A stretch of DNA of 64,000 nt. Source: Polyangium aurulentum (GTDB lineage: Bacteria; Myxococcota_A; Polyangia; Polyangiales; Polyangiaceae). The notes under the pieces are model-generated. The model was given only the letters and a program-made list of their open reading frames with translations. It ran no database searches and was not told the origin of the DNA. The DNA lies in assembly GCA_945875545.1 (NCBI GenBank), contig CAMCKZ010000003.1:1-64000 (forward strand). The letters run 5' to 3'. The position numbers and the translations under genes are program-made. The first letter of the stretch is position 1, and each line of letters begins with the position of its first letter. Positions 8,086 to 17,648 of this stretch are shown here, in pieces.

Positions 8086-10674
8086 GTGTGGGGTAACGCC
8101 CAGCGGCGTGCGGCGCAAAGAGCGGCCGAACACCCTTTCATTCGCATGGCCCAGCACCGAATCTCGTCCGTCACCGTGCGCGCCATTGGCGGCGTTTCTG
8201 CTGCAATCGCGGTGTTCGCGGCCTCTCTAACGAGGCCTTCGCTGGCCCACGCCGACGACGTCGCCGCGCCCGATCACAGCCTCGTGTTGCCGGCCACAGA
8301 ACTCGAGCGCGTCGAGGGTCAAGCCGTGTTGCGCATCGATGTGGTCGGCTCGCGGCGCATCTCCAAAGACGACGTGCTGGCCTATTTGCGCACGCATGTT
8401 GGCGAGGTTGTCAGGCCCGGTCAACTCGGCAACGACGTGCGCGCCCTCTGGGATTCAGGCTTCTTCGACGACGTGCGCATCGAGGGAACCGTGCGCGATC
8501 GGGGTGTCGATCTTCGCTTTGTTGTTCACGAAAGGCCCACGGTCAAATCGATCAAGTTCAAGGGCAACGACGAAATCGAGAACGACAAACTGAAAGAAAT
8601 GTTGGAGCTGAAAGAGGGCTCCGTCATGGGCGTTCCCGCAGCCCAACGATGCCTCAAAAAGGTTCGCGATGCGTACGCAGAGAAGGGGTATTACCTCGCT
8701 CAGACGTCGTATACATCCGAGGCCTTGGCCGACGACGAAGTGGCCCTCACGTTCAAGATTGTTGAGAACGCGCAGGTCACGGTAAGACGCCTCCACTTCA
8801 TCGGAAACGCGGCGATTCCCTCGAGTGAGCTGCGTGGGTCCATGCTTACGGCGCAAAAATCGCTCTTGGGTTTCGGCTCCGGCGCGGCGTTCCGCCAAGA
8901 CATGTTCGAGCACGACGCCATGATGATCACGGCGCTCTACTACGACCGCGGATTTCTCGGCGTTCAGGTCGCCACGCCCCGCGCCGAACTCACGCCCGAT
9001 CGCGAAGGCGTCGAGCTGACGGTCTCCGTCGATGAGGGCCCGCGTTACAAAGTTCGCCAACTGAAACTCTACGAAGTCGACGGCGACGGCAAAGAGGTCG
9101 AGCCTCTTGGGGGCCGCAAAGCGCTCCGTTCCCTCCTCCGCACGAGCGCCGGCGACTACTTCAATCGCGCGGACTTGCTGAAGGATCTTCAGGGAATTCG
9201 CAGCCTTTACCGCGATGCTGGTTACGCCAACGTCGAGGCAGAACCGCAAACGCAGGTCGATGCGGCAACGCGCGAGGTCGATGTCTTTCTCCCCATTCGT
9301 CGCCACGAACTTGTGCGCATTGGTCGCATCGAGGTGCGCGGCAACGGCAAGACCCGCGACAAGGTCATTCGCCGCGAGCTCGAGATCGACGAGGGGCAAC
9401 CCTTTTCCGAGAGCGGCCTCGAGGTATCGAAGCGCCGCGTGCAGGCTCTCGGCTACTTCGATCGCGTCGACATCAGCACCGAGGCTGGCCGCGACAAATC
9501 CGTCGTCGATGTCATTCTCGATGTGGGCGAGCGGTCCACGGGCACGTTCCAGGTTGGCGCGGGTTTCAGCTCCCTTGAAAGCTTCATCGCGACAGCGCAA
9601 ATCCAGCAAGCCAACCTCCTCGGCAACGGCCAATCGCTGTCGGTGCAGGCCCAAATTTCGAGCCTCCGGCAGCTGATCAACCTTCGTCTTTTTGAACCGT
9701 ATTTTCTCGACTCCACCTGGTCGCTCTCCACCGAGCTCTACGACCAGATCTACGTCTTTCCGAACTTCACGCGGCGGTCCACCGGCGGGTCTGTCACGCT
9801 CGGTGAAGCCATCGTGCAGCCGTGGCTTCGCGTTGGCCTGACGGGAACCCTGCAATGGGATGCCATCAGTCAGCCTTCGAGTACGGGGTTTTTGGGGAGC
9901 TCTTTCGGAACCTCTGGCTCCCTGCCGCTGGCCAATCTTTTCAACGCCGGGCGCACGGTTTCTCTCCGCCCTGCCATCACCTACGACACGCGCGACAACC
10001 GCCTTTTTCCTACAAACGGTGCCTACGCGCAGCTTTCAACCGAGCTCGCATCCGGGCTTCTCGGGAGCGAACTTCTTTTCCTTCGTCACCGGTGGACGGG
10101 CCGCCTTTATTACAATCTCGGCGGCGCAAGTGGCCAGCCCGGCAGCGGCTTCGTCCTCAAAGCAAACTCCGAAATGGGCTTCATCACGAGCCCGTCGAGC
10201 GCGGGCGTGCCCGTCTTCAATCGCTTCTATTTGGGCGGAATTCTCGATGTCCGCGGCTACCGGCTCCGCACCCTCGGCGCGCGCCTTCCGCTCTCCGTGA
10301 GCCTCGACCCCAACTCCCAGTCGTTCCCCACGGGCTCGAACATCGGCGGCAACCTCCAGGCTTACAGCAACTTTGAATTCGAGTTTCCGATCCTCGATAA
10401 AGTTGGCATTCGAGGCGTGGCATTCTTCGACGCAGGCAACTCCTGGAACACCGAGGCGCAGTACTGCAAAACGACGCCCGCCCCGCAATTTTCCAAGGAA
10501 ATCAGTCCATGTTTCGATGCCTCAAGCCTGCTCGCACCCCGCCTCTCGACGGGCTTCGGCGTTCGATGGTTTTCGCCCCTCGGCCCCCTTCGCTTCGAGT
10601 GGGGCTATCCGCTCACGCGCATGCCCTGGGAAGAGACCTACGTCTTTGAATTCACCATCGGCAATTTCTTCTGA
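8086..10674 (+). CDS. bamA: BamA/Omp85-family outer membrane assembly protein
   Basis: Omp85 proteins insert beta-barrels into the outer membrane. The product shows a signal peptide ending around AHAD, then successive POTRA-type modules (ISKDDVLAYLR..., TVKSIKFKGN..., ITALYYDRGFLGVQV..., LVRIGRIEVRGN...), and a C-terminal barrel with the conserved loop signature VRGYR and a final aromatic residue (IGNFF), the usual beta-signal. Length, 862 residues, fits BamA. GTG at 8086 follows the MFS stop closely; ATG at 8146 would give a more compact signal peptide (MAQHRISSV...). The usual neighbours skp and lpxD are absent, so a BamA paralogue or TamA-like role is possible. Confidence 0.85.
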   Translation: MWGNAQRRAAQRAAEHPFIRMAQHRISSVTVRAIGGVSAAIAVFAASLTRPSLAHADDVAAPDHSLVLPATELERVEGQAVLRIDVVGSRRISKDDVLAYLRTHVGEVVRPGQLGNDVRALWDSGFFDDVRIEGTVRDRGVDLRFVVHERPTVKSIKFKGNDEIENDKLKEMLELKEGSVMGVPAAQRCLKKVRDAYAEKGYYLAQTSYTSEALADDEVALTFKIVENAQVTVRRLHFIGNAAIPSSELRGSMLTAQKSLLGFGSGAAFRQDMFEHDAMMITALYYDRGFLGVQVATPRAELTPDREGVELTVSVDEGPRYKVRQLKLYEVDGDGKEVEPLGGRKALRSLLRTSAGDYFNRADLLKDLQGIRSLYRDAGYANVEAEPQTQVDAATREVDVFLPIRRHELVRIGRIEVRGNGKTRDKVIRRELEIDEGQPFSESGLEVSKRRVQALGYFDRVDISTEAGRDKSVVDVILDVGERSTGTFQVGAGFSSLESFIATAQIQQANLLGNGQSLSVQAQISSLRQLINLRLFEPYFLDSTWSLSTELYDQIYVFPNFTRRSTGGSVTLGEAIVQPWLRVGLTGTLQWDAISQPSSTGFLGSSFGTSGSLPLANLFNAGRTVSLRPAITYDTRDNRLFPTNGAYAQLSTELASGLLGSELLFLRHRWTGRLYYNLGGASGQPGSGFVLKANSEMGFITSPSSAGVPVFNRFYLGGILDVRGYRLRTLGARLPLSVSLDPNSQSFPTGSNIGGNLQAYSNFEFEFPILDKVGIRGVAFFDAGNSWNTEAQYCKTTPAPQFSKEISPCFDASSLLAPRLSTGFGVRWFSPLGPLRFEWGYPLTRMPWEETYVFEFTIGNFF

Positions 10675-10770
10675 CCGCATTTATTGCCGGCCGCAGCCGT
10701 CACATAGACTGCGTATCGGTTACGTCATGTTTTCGGCTGCTTGCCACCCCGCGACCACCACAAAGCTCCC

Positions 10771-13395
10771 ATGCCCAACGAAACCTCGAACGCCCCGCTT
10801 CAAAAGGTTCCTGTCTCGATTCAAGACGAGCTGAAGACGAGCTACCTCGATTACGCGATGAGCGTCATCATCGGCCGCGCGATCCCCGACGTGCGCGACG
10901 GCTTGAAGCCCGTGCATCGCCGCATTTTGTTCTCGATGTACGAGCAAAAACTCGGGCCAACTGTTGCTCACCGCAAGAGTGCGAAGGTCGTCGGAGACGT
11001 GCTCGGCAAGTACCATCCCCACGGCGATTCCAGCGTCTACGACGCCATGGTGCGTTTGGCGCAGCACTTTTCGATGCGCTATCCCCTCGTCGACGGCCAG
11101 GGAAACTTCGGCTCCATCGACGGCGATTCGGCGGCCGCCTACCGCTACACCGAGGCACGTCTGTCACGCGCGGCGATGGAGCTGCTCCACGACCTCGAGA
11201 AAGATGCCGTTGACTTCGCGGAAAACTTCGATGGCTCCGAAGAAGAACCCACCGTTCTTCCGGCGCGCATTCCGAACCTCTTGGTGAACGGCTCCGGCGG
11301 CATCGCCGTCGGCATGGCGACGAACATTCCGCCGCATAATCTCAACGAAGTCGTGACGGCGGCCATCCACTTGGTCCGCCATCCGAATGCCTCCGTCGAC
11401 GACCTGATGACGTTCATTCCGGGCCCCGACTTCCCGACAGCCGGCCTCATTTACGGCCGTGCGGGCATCCTCAGCGCCTACCGCACGGGCCGCGGCTCCA
11501 TCATCATGCGCGCGCGCATTGAGGTCGAGCGCATTCCGGGCAAGGGCGAGCGCGAACAGCTTGTCGTCCACGAGTACCCGTACCAAGTCAACAAGGCGCG
11601 CGTCGCTGAGCGCATTGGCGAATGCGTCAAAGACAAGCGCATTGAGGGCATCTCAGAGATCCGCGACGAGTCCGACCGCGACGGCATTCGGTTCGTTCTC
11701 GAGCTGAAAAAAGACGTCATTCCGCAAGTTGTCATCAACCAGTTGTACCGCCTGACGGACCTCCAAAAGTCTTTCGGCGTCATCAATCTGGCCATCGTCG
11801 CCGGGCGTCCCGAGGTCCTCGATTTGAGGCAGACGCTCCAGTGTTTCGTCGACCACCGACGCGACGTCGTGACCCGCCGCACGCGCTTCGAGCTTCGCGA
11901 GGCGGAGTCTCTTCGCGAACTTGTGGAGGGCTTGGGCATGGCCACCACCGAGATCGATTTGGTCGTCCGAACGATTCGCCAGAGCCCCGATCCCGACACC
12001 GCGCGCCAGCGCCTGATGGCCCTGCCGCTCCACGGTCTTGAAGAGTTTGTGCGCCGTGCGGGCCGGCCAGAGAGCGAAATCGAAGAGGCCCTAAAGCAGC
12101 AAGATTACAGGCTTTCCGAGCGTCAGGCGAAGGCCATCTTGGAGATGCGCCTGTCGAAACTCACGGGTCTCGAACAAGAAAAACTCGCCACCGAATACGG
12201 CGAACTCTGCGAGCGCATCGCCTACCTCAAGGGCATTCTCGGTTCCGAGTCGAAGCTCATCGAGGTCATCATCGGCGAGCTCGAAGAGATTCGTGCAAAA
12301 TACACGGATCCACGCCGCACCGAAATCGTGGCACAGGGTGCCGAGATCGACGACGAAGACCTCATTCAAGAAGAAGAGATGGTCGTCACGATTTCGCACG
12401 CGGGGTATGTCAAGCGAACACCCGCGGCAACCTACGTCGCGCAAAAACGCGGCGGTCGCGGCAAAATCGGCATGGAAGCTCGCGAAGAAGATTGGGTGAC
12501 CCAGCTCTTCATCGCCTCCACGCACGCTTACGTTTTCTTCTTTTCGAACGTCGGCAAGGTCTACGTCAAGAAGGTCTACGAAATTCCCCTCGCGCCTCGC
12601 ACCTCCAAGGGCCGCGCGATCGTGAACTTCGTGGGCATGGAAGTGGGCGAAAAAGTAGCGGCGATCGTCGCGGTGCCCGTGATCGAAAAAGGAAAGTTCC
12701 TCGTCACCCTGACCCGCAAGGGCCAGATCAAAAAGACCGAGCTCGACGAGTACGAGAACTTCCGCGAAAAGGGCATTATTGGCGTTAAAATCGAGGGCGA
12801 CGACACGCTGCTTTCGGCCGCGCTTACAAACGGCTCGAACGAATTTCTCATCGCAACCAAGCACGGCATGTCGATACGCTTTTCGGAAGATCAGGTTCGT
12901 GCCACGGGCCGCGCCACGATGGGCGTGAAGGCCATCGAACTCGACGACACCGACGAAGTTGTGGGCTTCACCGCCACGGACGGCGAACGCAATCACATCT
13001 TGGCCGTGTGCGGACGAGGCTTCGGCAAGCGCACGCTTCTTGAGGAATTTCGCACACAAAATCGCGGCGGCAAGGGCATCATTCTCATCGATGCCTCGGA
13101 CCGCAACGGGCCCGTCGTTGACATCAAACTCGTCGGCCCCGGCGACGAAGTGATGTTCGTGACCGACCGCGGTCAGACCATTCGCACCCGCGTCGACGAG
13201 ATTCGCGAGACCGGCCGCAACGCTCAGGGCGTGCGCCTCATGACCCTCGACGAAGGCGAACGCATCGTGGCCTGCGAACGCCTCGCGGAGAAGGACGACG
13301 ACCTGCCCGCGGGCGAGGCCGGCACCGCCGGATCCCCAGACAATTCGCAGGCAGAAACCTCCAGCGACGCGGGCCCGGATCCCAAGCTGAACTGA
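10771..13395 (+). CDS. gyrA: DNA gyrase subunit A
   Basis: Cleavage subunit of gyrase, which introduces negative supercoils with GyrB. The N-terminal domain carries the quinolone-region motif [12 protein letters not shown] with Ser and Asp at the sensitive positions, and the catalytic tyrosine in [11 protein letters not shown] (Tyr126). The C-terminal beta-pinwheel has a GyrA-box, QKRGGRG, supporting gyrase rather than topoisomerase IV. The ATG at 10771 is chosen; a TTG at 10741 in frame is less likely. The C-terminal tail is Glu/Asp-rich. gyrB is not in the window. Its product coexists with topoisomerase VI encoded 4 kb away. Confidence 0.96.
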   Translation: MPNETSNAPLQKVPVSIQDELKTSYLDYAMSVIIGRAIPDVRDGLKPVHRRILFSMYEQKLGPTVAHRKSAKVVGDVLGKYHPHGDSSVYDAMVRLAQHFSMRYPLVDGQGNFGSIDGDSAAAYRYTEARLSRAAMELLHDLEKDAVDFAENFDGSEEEPTVLPARIPNLLVNGSGGIAVGMATNIPPHNLNEVVTAAIHLVRHPNASVDDLMTFIPGPDFPTAGLIYGRAGILSAYRTGRGSIIMRARIEVERIPGKGEREQLVVHEYPYQVNKARVAERIGECVKDKRIEGISEIRDESDRDGIRFVLELKKDVIPQVVINQLYRLTDLQKSFGVINLAIVAGRPEVLDLRQTLQCFVDHRRDVVTRRTRFELREAESLRELVEGLGMATTEIDLVVRTIRQSPDPDTARQRLMALPLHGLEEFVRRAGRPESEIEEALKQQDYRLSERQAKAILEMRLSKLTGLEQEKLATEYGELCERIAYLKGILGSESKLIEVIIGELEEIRAKYTDPRRTEIVAQGAEIDDEDLIQEEEMVVTISHAGYVKRTPAATYVAQKRGGRGKIGMEAREEDWVTQLFIASTHAYVFFFSNVGKVYVKKVYEIPLAPRTSKGRAIVNFVGMEVGEKVAAIVAVPVIEKGKFLVTLTRKGQIKKTELDEYENFREKGIIGVKIEGDDTLLSAALTNGSNEFLIATKHGMSIRFSEDQVRATGRATMGVKAIELDDTDEVVGFTATDGERNHILAVCGRGFGKRTLLEEFRTQNRGGKGIILIDASDRNGPVVDIKLVGPGDEVMFVTDRGQTIRTRVDEIRETGRNAQGVRLMTLDEGERIVACERLAEKDDDLPAGEAGTAGSPDNSQAETSSDAGPDPKLN

Positions 13396-13409
13396 CCGGC
13401 GTCGCACCC

Positions 13410-14099
13410 GTGAAGACCTCCGTCGTCGACCCTTCGCGGGCCGCATGCCGCGTACTTGACGCCCTCAAGGAGCTTCACCCGGACGCGCACTGCGAGCTCG
13501 AGCACGCCAATGCTTTCGAGCTCCTGTGCGCGACGGTGCTGTCGGCCCAGACGACCGACGTCGCGGTCAACAAGCTAACACCGGGGCTATTTGCCAGGTA
13601 TTCATCGGCTGCGTCGCTCGCGAACGCGGACGCCATGCGCGACGTGGAGCCTCTGATTTCGACGATTGGCATGTTTCGTCAAAAATCGAAGAACCTCGTG
13701 GGCCTAGCGAAATTGCTGGTGGAAAAGTACGGAGGCGAGGTTCCGCGCACGCTGAAAGAACTCGTGGAACTGCCCGGCGTCGGCCGCAAGACGGCGAACG
13801 TCGTCCTCGGTGTCGCCTTCGGAGCGCCCGAGGGGGTGGTCGTCGATACGCACGTGCAACGCATCACCCAGCGACTGGGCTTGACCACCGAGACGGATCC
13901 GGAAGCGATAGAGCGCGCACTCTGCACCCTTTTGCCACGCGAACGCTGGGCGGAGACGAGCCACATTTTCATCTTCCACGGGCGACGCATTTGCGGCGCA
14001 GTCAAACCGAATTGCGAGGGCTGCGGCGTAAAAGACGTTTGCCCAAGCGCATTTCACGCGGAAAAAGTCGGAAGAAAGCCCCCGCGCCAACGGCGGTAG
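13410..14099 (+). CDS. nth: Endonuclease III (DNA glycosylase/AP lyase)
   Basis: Base-excision repair enzyme removing oxidised pyrimidines. The 229-residue product has the helix-hairpin-helix LPGVGRKTANVVL with the catalytic Lys, the catalytic Asp in VVDTHVQR, and a C-terminal iron-sulphur loop with four cysteines (C-x6-C-x2-C-x5-C) around GAVKPNCEGCGVKDVC. GTG start at 13410, 15 bp after gyrA, so probably the last gene of that transcript. queG converges on it 47 bp downstream. Confidence 0.95.
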   Translation: MKTSVVDPSRAACRVLDALKELHPDAHCELEHANAFELLCATVLSAQTTDVAVNKLTPGLFARYSSAASLANADAMRDVEPLISTIGMFRQKSKNLVGLAKLLVEKYGGEVPRTLKELVELPGVGRKTANVVLGVAFGAPEGVVVDTHVQRITQRLGLTTETDPEAIERALCTLLPRERWAETSHIFIFHGRRICGAVKPNCEGCGVKDVCPSAFHAEKVGRKPPRQRR

Positions 14100-14145
14100 A
14101 CACGTTAGAGCCGCGCCGTCAGCACGCCGTTTTTTTCGCCGCCAG

Positions 14146-15255
14146 CTACGCGCCTTCGGGACAAGACCTCCGCAACGCGCGCTTCGCGGTCTCGCGCACG
14201 ACTTCGTAAAGGTGGTGGGACGCAGCGTCTTTGAGCGCCCTTCTGTTGGCGTCGGCGTCGGCGTCCGCGTCTCCGCATCCCTGAGGGGCCCTCTCCTCGC
14301 CCATCGCGCGCGCGGCGTTGCGTGCGAGCCCTTCGGCCCCCGGTCTTCGCAGCGGCGTGGCCCCGGTGTACCCGAGCATTTCGTCGTCGTTTGCCTGCAA
14401 AAGATCACGAAGCCGGAGCTCGCGCCACGTGGGCAACGGCGTCAAACTTGACTCCCGCAGAGGCTCACGCGCGCCCCGTCCCGCGTTGTACGGGCACACC
14501 GTTTGGCAGTCGTCGCAGCCGAAAACATGCGCGCCCATCTGCCCCTCCAGTTCCTCCGGAAATGGCCCACGGTGCTCGATGGTCAGGTAGGCCACGCACC
14601 GCCTCGGATCGAGAATCCAAGGCCCGTCAAAGGCCTGCGTGGGGCAAGCATCGAGGCATCGCGTGCAGCTCCCGCATCGGTCTTCGAGGGGGGTGCCTTC
14701 TTGCACCTCCAGCGTCGTCACAACTTCGCCCAATAGGACGAGGGACCCGAGGCCCGGCACGATGATGAGCCCATTTTTCCCAACGAATCCAAGGCCGGAG
14801 CGGGCCGCCCACGCGCGTTCCAACATGGGAGCAGCGTCGACATAGCCGCGCGCGACGACCTCCTCGACGCCGTCGCCGAGGCCCCTCACAAAGCGCGCAA
14901 GCTTGCGAAGTTTTCGTCCCAAGGCGTTGTGGTAATCGCGCCCGCGGGCATAACGCGCAATGAGCGCCTCGAGCCCTTCGCCGTCGTCCGCGGTCGTTCG
15001 CGTGGCCGTGCAAATCACGGTCTTCGCGCCAGGTACAAAGCGCGGATTGTCGACGGTGCGGCGCGCCTCCGGGTCGTCCGCAAGAAAGCCCATGACCCCA
15101 TGGGCACCACGCGCAATGAAGGCCTCGTACCGATCAAATTCCGCGCCAAGCGGCCGCGCCGACGCGAACGAAACCGCATCAAAACCAAGGCGATACGCCT
15201 CTTCGCGAATGAGCTCGGCGCGCTGTGCGGGGGTCGGCGAAGACGGGTCGTTCAT
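14146..15255 (-). CDS. queG: Epoxyqueuosine reductase
   Basis: Last step of queuosine synthesis in tRNA: cobalamin-dependent reduction of epoxyqueuosine. The product has the DUF1730 N-terminal region (REEAYRLGFDAVSFASA), the conserved GRDYHNALGRKL, and two 4Fe-4S motifs, CGSCTRCLDACP and CDDCQTVCPYN. A C-terminal HEAT-like segment (RNAARAMGE...) follows, interrupted by a DADADADA run. ATG at 15255; a GTG at 15261 is also in frame. It stands alone on the minus strand, divergent from the TrmN6-like gene with an 83-bp gap. Confidence 0.92.
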   Translation of the reverse strand: MNDPSSPTPAQRAELIREEAYRLGFDAVSFASARPLGAEFDRYEAFIARGAHGVMGFLADDPEARRTVDNPRFVPGAKTVICTATRTTADDGEGLEALIARYARGRDYHNALGRKLRKLARFVRGLGDGVEEVVARGYVDAAPMLERAWAARSGLGFVGKNGLIIVPGLGSLVLLGEVVTTLEVQEGTPLEDRCGSCTRCLDACPTQAFDGPWILDPRRCVAYLTIEHRGPFPEELEGQMGAHVFGCDDCQTVCPYNAGRGAREPLRESSLTPLPTWRELRLRDLLQANDDEMLGYTGATPLRRPGAEGLARNAARAMGEERAPQGCGDADADADANRRALKDAASHHLYEVVRETAKRALRRSCPEGA

Positions 15256-15338
15256 GGCCACACCGTACCGCGAACACCCGCCCCATGGTCGCAGCTTCGC
15301 TCTTGCGACGGGGGCCTCGGAAAGGGCATGGTGCGGTT

Positions 15339-16112
15339 ATGGCTTCCGAACCTGCGATCATTTTCGCGGAGCGCACCGAGGGCGTCTACCCGATCAACGT
15401 CGATGCTGTTCTGCTCGGCGCATTTCTTTTCGACCTGAAAGCGCCCCGAACCCGCCGCCACGCGGTGGATCTCGGGTGCGGCTCCGGCGTCATCGGGCTT
15501 CAACTATTGGCCGCGTGCCGTTTCGATCGCGTGACGTTCGTGGACGTGCATTCTGCAAGCATCTCAAGTGCCATGGCCAGCGTAGAAGCTTCCGCATTCA
15601 GTCATCGTGCCGACTTCGTGGCGACCGATGCCCGCGCATACGCAGACACTCAGAAGGGCATAGCCAATCTCGTTGCTATCAATCCACCGTATTTCGAACC
15701 GCATACGGTAACACTTTCACCGTCAGCCGACAAAAACCGAGCGATCAGCGGTTCTCTTCCCCTTTTTCTGCGCGCAGCTCGTCAGCTTCTCGGGCGCGCC
15801 GGCCGCGTCGTGTTGGCCTATCCGGCCGCGCGTTTCGATGCGTTGCTCGTCGAATCGGTGCGCGTAGGCCTCGTGCCAAAGGTCGCGCGTTTCGTTCACG
15901 GACGCGCCGGAGAGCCCGCGCGCCTCGCGCTGGTAGCCTTTGCCGCGGGCGGGCTCGGCGGCCTGAGGGTGCTTGAGCCCCTCGTGGAGTGGGAGGCTAG
16001 CGGCGGAGACGCGAAGCTCCGCCCCGCAATGACCGGCGAATACCAGGCAATTCTCGCGCGGTGGCGCCGGTGGATTGGCGTTCCTCCGAACGAAAACCGC
16101 TCTATAGCCTGA
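15339..16112 (+). CDS. tRNA1(Val) (adenine37-N6)-methyltransferase-like protein
   Basis: Class I SAM-dependent methyltransferase of 257 residues. The SAM-binding motif reads VDLGCGSGVIGLQLL and the N6-adenine motif IV reads AINPPYF, the TrmN6/YfiC signature. The N-terminus YPINVDAVLLGAF matches the family form in which the start of the protein senses SAM and substrate. ATG at 15339 is chosen because conservation begins there; the open frame extends upstream to 15225. Its 3' end overlaps the convergent gene at 16102 by 11 bp. The N6-adenine activity is inferred from family; another RNA target is possible. A TGCATTCTGCA palindrome lies at 15547-15557. Confidence 0.78.
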   Translation: MASEPAIIFAERTEGVYPINVDAVLLGAFLFDLKAPRTRRHAVDLGCGSGVIGLQLLAACRFDRVTFVDVHSASISSAMASVEASAFSHRADFVATDARAYADTQKGIANLVAINPPYFEPHTVTLSPSADKNRAISGSLPLFLRAARQLLGRAGRVVLAYPAARFDALLVESVRVGLVPKVARFVHGRAGEPARLALVAFAAGGLGGLRVLEPLVEWEASGGDAKLRPAMTGEYQAILARWRRWIGVPPNENRSIA

Positions 16113-16845
16113 TTTTTCCGAGCAACGGACACACGGCGTCGATGAGGGCGCTCAACTTCGCCGCCGCGGCCATGCTCGTGATCTCGGGTTCTTCGAGGCT
16201 CACCTCGAAGGGCACCGTGAGGCGCGCTTCCGAGTCTCCGAAGTGGGAGCGAAGCCCGCGCAGGTATTCGTCTGTTGTCTTTTGAGCGGCCATCAACTTT
16301 TGGAGCTGGCCCACGTAACCGTGAGGAACGCGGTTCGTGCCAGAAAAGACGATCTCGACGGCCGGCCCGCGCTGAATATCAGGGGATTTACGGGCGAAAC
16401 GCACCAGAAACTGGGCCTGAAGGGCGCTCGGCCCCGTGGCGTGGACAAACACGTAGCCGCGCCGCTCAAACGGCAGTGAAACGAGCACCGGCAGATGGTG
16501 CTCAAACGACGCGCAAATGGCGTCAATCGCAGGGTCGAACGGCGCGACGGGCCGCTGGCTTGGCATCTTTTTTGGAGCGCCCGAGCCCAGCCCGCCGAGC
16601 GCACCCGGCGCGCCGGAAGCCCGTGGAGGGCCGCCCAACGCCGGTGGACGGGTGGAGTTTATGGGCAGCCGAGGGGGAGCGGGCGGCGGAGCCTTGAGGG
16701 AAGGCCGCGCAGGCGTGGCAACGACCCGGGCACCGGGGTTCATTGCGGTGGGACTGACCGGTGGCCGCCGCGCTTGCATGCCCGGGCCTGACGGGAGGGT
16801 GCCTACGGCCTGGGCCGGCTTTTTTTGAAAGTTACTGGTGCTCAT
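16102..16845 (-). CDS. Hypothetical protein, Pro/Ala-rich N-terminus
   Basis: Not recognised. The 247-residue product has about 95 disordered residues rich in Pro, Ala, Gly and Arg, then a compact domain from VAPFDPAIDAICASFEHHLPVLVSLPF to the end. It has no signal peptide or membrane segment, so it is probably cytoplasmic. The start ATG overlaps the stop of the preceding small gene in an ATGA arrangement, and its 3' end overlaps the convergent methyltransferase. It is the tail of the rpsP-trmD cluster, in the place where rplS might be expected, but it is not L19. Confidence 0.7.
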   Translation of the reverse strand: MSTSNFQKKPAQAVGTLPSGPGMQARRPPVSPTAMNPGARVVATPARPSLKAPPPAPPRLPINSTRPPALGGPPRASGAPGALGGLGSGAPKKMPSQRPVAPFDPAIDAICASFEHHLPVLVSLPFERRGYVFVHATGPSALQAQFLVRFARKSPDIQRGPAVEIVFSGTNRVPHGYVGQLQKLMAAQKTTDEYLRGLRSHFGDSEARLTVPFEVSLEEPEITSMAAAAKLSALIDAVCPLLGKIRL

Positions 16846-17045
16846 GAAACGGACTCCAAAGGCGCCCGGGACGCGGGCTTAAGACGGAAACGGTGGCTGT
16901 GGTCGTCGGGATTCTCGGCGCGGACGTGGCAGGCGAAACCCGGAAAGTAAGGTGCAGACTGCACGGACGTACACTGGCCGCGACCGGGCGCGTAAACCCA
17001 CATTTTTTCCTGGTCGACGTGATCGGCGCGCGGCCAAAAACTCAT
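16842..17045 (-). CDS. Small hypothetical protein coupled to the next gene
   Basis: A 67-residue frame starting MSFWPRADHVDQEKMW; a GTG-type extension to 17078 is possible. I do not recognise a family. Support for coding is threefold: its TGA overlaps the ATG of the next gene as ATGA, its third codon positions are mostly G or C like its neighbours, and it fills what would otherwise be a 240-bp gap inside a tightly packed operon. It contains two Cys and several His (QCTS, GFACHV, DDHSH), suggesting a possible metal site. An exact GTGCAGACTGCAC at 16952-16964 encodes part of SVQSAP. Confidence 0.55.
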   Translation of the reverse strand: MSFWPRADHVDQEKMWVYAPGRGQCTSVQSAPYFPGFACHVRAENPDDHSHRFRLKPASRAPLESVS

Positions 17046-17084
17046 GCTGAGTATAGCACGAACCGCAGGCGTTCGCACCGATGT

Positions 17085-17648
17085 TCAGTGATTGCCGCGC
17101 AGGCGGTCGAGGCTAATGGCTGCGGCAGCCCGAACGCTCAGGTGGTTGTACTCGCTGGCTGCACTGCCGATGGGCTCAATGAGCCGATCGCAGGCATCGA
17201 GAATGGACCTCGGCATGCCCCACCCGGTTCCAAAGAGCAGGACTACGGGCTTTCCATCGCCCTCGAGCAGGTTACGGGCATCCGCATACGTCGTGCATAC
17301 GATACCTTCACGCCGCGCACTCGTCGCCCATACGTCCACCTCGGAACGCCCGCCGTAGGGCGCAAAGACGTCGTCCAGGGTGGGCACGGTGACAACGATT
17401 GCCAGGGCAGTCTTTCGGTCGGGAATCCGCCGACCACTCGCCCCATCGCGCCAATGGCCCTGAATGCGCTCAACAAGTTCTCGCTGCGCAGCCACGGGAT
17501 GTACCAAGTAATACGAACCACAGCCGTAACTCAGCGCACTCCTCGCGATGTCGTGGATGTCGAGGTTGGTGATCGCCGTGGTGACGATTGCTCCCTGCGC
17601 ATCGAGAATTGGGTAATGCACGAGGGCCACATGCAGGGATCGGGTCAT
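17085..17648 (-). CDS. SPOUT-family RNA methyltransferase (TM1570/PF09936 type)
   Basis: Probable SAM-dependent RNA methyltransferase of 187 residues. The opening LHVALVHYPILDAQGAIVTT and AITNLDIHDIARSALSYG match the family commonly found beside trmD. The C-terminal LLFGTGWGMPRSILDACD with IGSAASEYNHLSVRAAAAI is the SPOUT knot with its cofactor loop. Start ATG at 17648 overlaps the trmD stop in an ATGA arrangement. The RNA target is unknown. In many bacteria rplS follows here; it does not in this window. Confidence 0.85.
   Translation of the reverse strand: MTRSLHVALVHYPILDAQGAIVTTAITNLDIHDIARSALSYGCGSYYLVHPVAAQRELVERIQGHWRDGASGRRIPDRKTALAIVVTVPTLDDVFAPYGGRSEVDVWATSARREGIVCTTYADARNLLEGDGKPVVLLFGTGWGMPRSILDACDRLIEPIGSAASEYNHLSVRAAAAISLDRLRGNH

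Noticed and set aside
14100-14145. T-run after nth as a terminator
   Set aside because: TTTTTTT is present near 14130 but no convincing stem precedes it.
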